A stretch of DNA of 5,414 nt from an uncultured Ruminococcus sp. (GTDB lineage: Bacteria > Bacillota > Clostridia > Oscillospirales > Ruminococcaceae): positions 1-5,414 of the forward strand of contig CAMWXM010000198.1 of NCBI GenBank assembly GCA_947178195.1, given 5' to 3'. The notes beneath the pieces are model-generated. The model searched no databases. It saw nothing but the letters and a program-made list of their open reading frames with translations, and was not told where the DNA came from. Both the position numbers and the translations under genes were made by a program. Within the stretch, counting starts at the first letter, position 1, and the number at the start of each line of letters is the position of its first letter. Of the stretch, positions 2,851 to 5,414 are shown one piece after another.

Positions 2851-5414
2851 ATGAAAAAAAATCTTTTAAAAAAAATGCTTTCAGCGTTTACCTGCGCAGC
2901 AGTTGCTTTGTCAGCATCAGCTTTTCCGGTAGGGTCGTTTCATATTGACGAAAAAAATCCCAATAATTATGACAATTTTGCTGAGGCATTACAGCTTGCG
3001 CTGTGTTTTTACGATGCAAACAAATGCGGAAATGAGGTCGCTGAGGACGGATATTATTCCTGGAGAGGCGATTGCCATGTAAAGGATATGGAAATACCTC
3101 TTGTACATATGAACACTGGCGGTGTCGAAACAGACGCTGTTCAGGACAGCGGCAAGGGCGACGGAGGCGCAAGCGCTGCGGAAGGACTTTATGTCGGCAC
3201 TAACATGAGCGATGAATTTATCGCTAAAAACAAAAAATACCTTGACCCTGACGGCAATGGAAGTGTAGACCTTACTGGCGGCTGGCATGATGCCGGAGAC
3301 CATGTTAAATTCGGGCTTCCGGGAAGCTATTCCGCTTCTACTGTGGGTTGGGGATATTACGAATTCCGTGACGCATACATCGAAGCAGGCTTACAGAAGC
3401 ATGTTGAAGATGAGTTGAGATGGATAAATGACTATTTTTTAAAAGCGACCTTTCGTGACGAAAATGGAAAAATAGTAGCCTACTGCTATCAGGTAGGCGA
3501 GGGAAACAACGACCACAATTATTGGTGTGCGCCAGAACTTCAGGTAGACGACACTTATGTTGCTTCTTCCTCATGCGCTGTTAAAAGACCAGCATATTTT
3601 GCAACTACTGAAACCCCTGCTTCTGACCAGTGCGCAGGAGCAGCCGCTTCTTTAGCCATAAATTATCTCAATTTCAAAGATACCGACCCTGCATACGCAA
3701 AAAAATCCCTCGATTACGCTATTGCGCTTTACGATTTTGCGGTTGAAACTCATAGCGACCTTGGCGACGATTCATTGACCGTTACAAGCCTTGGCTATGA
3801 TGGCGGATTTTATACTTCAAGTTATGACTATGACGAGCTTGCATGGGCAGCGGTATGGCTTTATTACTGTACTGAAAATTATGACTATATTGACGATATA
3901 ATTGCCGTAGATGAAACGGTCAGTGGTGAAATGGGAGCGCATCCTTATACCGGATATATGAAAAGAATAATTTCCGATACCGGAAACTGCTGGCAGAATA
4001 TCTGGGTACATTGCTGGGATACCGTATGGGGCGGAGTGTTTGCAAAGCTTGCTCCTGTAACCAATATTTCAAGAGACTGGTATATTTTCCGCTGGAATCT
4101 GGAGTTCTGGTCGGGTATGAATCCCGATGAAGCGGCAGAGGCTGAATTTGATGTGCCTGTAACATCTCATAAATATTTTGGTCCGGACGACCTTTTATGG
4201 AACACCAATATTACTGCAGATAAAATAAAGGATCTTCCCACAGCAGATGGAGCGTTTTTAAAGAAAACTCCTGCAGGTTTCGGCATGCTCAACGACTATG
4301 GCTCGGCAAGATATAATACTGCCGCTCAGATGTGCGCAATGGTTTATGCTAAGGAAACTGGCGATATGACCTTTGCGGAATGGGCAAAAGGACAGATGGA
4401 ATATATTCTGGGCGATAATCCCATGAACTATGCCTATGAGGTGGGATACGAAAATAGCTACGCCACATTCCCCCATCACAGAGCCGCCCATTGTTCGGCA
4501 ACTCAGAGCATGGAGGATCCGGCTGAATACCAGACCCATACTCTTTACGGCGCACTGGTAGGTGGACCAGACGCAGACGATTATCATCATGATGAAACCA
4601 AGGATTATATTTATAATGAGGTAACAGACGATTATAACGCAGGATTTACCGGAGCATTGGCAGGACTTTACAGTTTTTACGGTGCAAAGGACAAAGAGCT
4701 TGCCGATAAAAATTATATAATCAAGGATTTTGACATGTCGGTGAATAAACCCGGAGCAAAGGACGATTCCAAGGGCGTTTATGTAACGGCAGGTAAGGCG
4801 CAGGAAACTGACGCAGGACTTCAGGTGAAAATTGTTGTTCACAATCAGACTACAAATCCGCCTAAGTTTATAGACGATCTGAAGGTGAGATATTATTTTA
4901 ATATCAGCGAACAGATTGCTAAGGGTGAAGATATAAGCTTTATAGAAACACGATTGGACTATGATCAGGAAAAAAGCTTTACCGATGGTAAAAATCAGGC
5001 GCATATTTCTGATCCGATAAAATTTGACGATAATGGAACCTATTATGTTGAAATTTCATGGGAAAACTGTAATTTTTATGGAAGCCGTGTTTTCCAGTTC
5101 GGACTTTTAAACAAAATGAATCCCGAAACATACGATACAGTATGGGATTCCAAAAACGATTACAGCTATTCCGACCTGATAAGCTTTGAGGATGACAACG
5201 ATGCAGCGGCTCTTACGAATAAGGTTACAGCGTATGTTGACGATATGAACGTATGGGGCGAAGAGCCTGAAAACGGTAATTATCCGCTGGGAGACGTTAA
5301 TCTTAACAATCGTGTAGGTATTTCAGACGCAGTTTTGCTTCAGAAGTATCTTATAAGACAAAAAGATCTTAAAACAAAAAATTTATCCGTTTCGGATATG
5401 GACAGCAATAAATC
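2851..5414 (+). CDS. Secreted cellulosomal GH9 endoglucanase: signal peptide, GH9, CBM3, dockerin (partial, continues beyond the right edge)
   Basis: The enzyme hydrolyses beta-1,4-glucan (cellulose) with inversion, outside the cell, docked on a cellulosome scaffold. 854 codons are open to the edge with no stop. The signal peptide is at 1-24 (MKKN..., hydrophobic stretch, cleavage expected after ASA). The GH9 module spans about 39-616: NFAEALQ opening, SWRGD (70-74), GGWHDAGDHVKFG with catalytic-base aspartates D147 and D150, HCWD (387-390), PHHRAAH (541-547), and the second signature DYIYNEVTDDYNAGF with D581 and catalytic acid E590. All key residues are present, so it should be active. A CBM3-type module, most like the CBM3c that follows many GH9 domains, spans about 628-806 (YYFNISEQIAKGEDIS; WDSKNDYSYSDL; ending VWGEEP). 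The dockerin starts at about 813 (LGDVNLNNRVGISDAVLLQ) and its second repeat (D849, D851, N853) is cut by the window edge. Odd points are a 66-residue insertion before the DAGD motif, about twelve cysteines in the catalytic module, and unusual dockerin loops. The gene has its own promoter after a terminator, so it is probably the first gene of its transcript. Family and architecture are secure; exact substrate preference (endo or processive, cellulose or other beta-glucan) is not. Confidence 0.96.
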   Translation, partial: MKKNLLKKMLSAFTCAAVALSASAFPVGSFHIDEKNPNNYDNFAEALQLALCFYDANKCGNEVAEDGYYSWRGDCHVKDMEIPLVHMNTGGVETDAVQDSGKGDGGASAAEGLYVGTNMSDEFIAKNKKYLDPDGNGSVDLTGGWHDAGDHVKFGLPGSYSASTVGWGYYEFRDAYIEAGLQKHVEDELRWINDYFLKATFRDENGKIVAYCYQVGEGNNDHNYWCAPELQVDDTYVASSSCAVKRPAYFATTETPASDQCAGAAASLAINYLNFKDTDPAYAKKSLDYAIALYDFAVETHSDLGDDSLTVTSLGYDGGFYTSSYDYDELAWAAVWLYYCTENYDYIDDIIAVDETVSGEMGAHPYTGYMKRIISDTGNCWQNIWVHCWDTVWGGVFAKLAPVTNISRDWYIFRWNLEFWSGMNPDEAAEAEFDVPVTSHKYFGPDDLLWNTNITADKIKDLPTADGAFLKKTPAGFGMLNDYGSARYNTAAQMCAMVYAKETGDMTFAEWAKGQMEYILGDNPMNYAYEVGYENSYATFPHHRAAHCSATQSMEDPAEYQTHTLYGALVGGPDADDYHHDETKDYIYNEVTDDYNAGFTGALAGLYSFYGAKDKELADKNYIIKDFDMSVNKPGAKDDSKGVYVTAGKAQETDAGLQVKIVVHNQTTNPPKFIDDLKVRYYFNISEQIAKGEDISFIETRLDYDQEKSFTDGKNQAHISDPIKFDDNGTYYVEISWENCNFYGSRVFQFGLLNKMNPETYDTVWDSKNDYSYSDLISFEDDNDAAALTNKVTAYVDDMNVWGEEPENGNYPLGDVNLNNRVGISDAVLLQKYLIRQKDLKTKNLSVSDMDSNK

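Noticed and set aside
2888..3303. Two overlapping minus-strand open frames of about 95-105 codons
   Set aside because: Both are antisense to the signal peptide and GH9 start, whose plus-strand reading is clearly the real one. The products look like no known family.
4258..5004. 248-codon open frame on the minus strand opposite the cellulase gene
   Set aside because: It lies wholly antisense to well-conserved GH9 and CBM3 sequence. Its translation is a hydrophobic low-complexity run with no recognisable domain, and the codon bias of the real gene explains the open frame.

Overview
The window looks like chromosomal DNA of a cellulolytic, probably motile, anaerobic Firmicute of the Ruminococcus type (order Oscillospirales). 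The evidence is an AT-rich intergenic composition, strong GGAG-type ribosome binding sites, a Clostridia-style chemoreceptor, a flagellar switch protein gene, and a secreted GH9 cellulase ending in a dockerin whose helix reads SDAVLLQKYL, a wording typical of Ruminococcus cellulosomal dockerins as I recall them. The genus is an inference and the species cannot be told from this window.

Layout from left to right. Positions 1-232 (minus strand) hold the first 77 codons of fliM, the flagellar motor switch protein that binds CheY; the rest lies left of the window, and the start is a TTG. Positions 233-575 are a divergent promoter region: an extended -10 promoter points left towards fliM, and a perfect TTGACA-17-TATAAT promoter with an extended -10 points right. 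Positions 576-2636 (plus strand) encode a complete 686-residue methyl-accepting chemotaxis protein with a two-lobed Cache-like extracytoplasmic sensor. A strong intrinsic terminator follows at 2667-2710. A short regulatory region (palindrome with a cre-like core, candidate promoter, strong ribosome binding site) then leads into a GH9 endoglucanase from 2851 to the window edge. Its order is signal peptide, GH9 catalytic module, CBM3-type module, dockerin. It runs off the right end inside the second dockerin repeat.

How the genes fit together. fliM and the chemoreceptor are two ends of one pathway: ligand binding alters CheA, phospho-CheY binds FliM, and flagellar rotation changes. The cellulase belongs to a different job, plant cell wall breakdown, and is separated from the chemoreceptor by a terminator and its own promoter. 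The neighbourhood invites the idea that the receptor senses sugars released by cellulases, but nothing in the sensor sequence proves this.

I found no mobile element, CRISPR array, tRNA, rRNA or riboswitch, and nothing that qualifies as an unknown multi-gene system. The points most worth a second look are the consensus housekeeping promoter on the chemoreceptor, the atypical calcium loops in both dockerin repeats, and the 66-residue calcium-motif insertion in the GH9 module.
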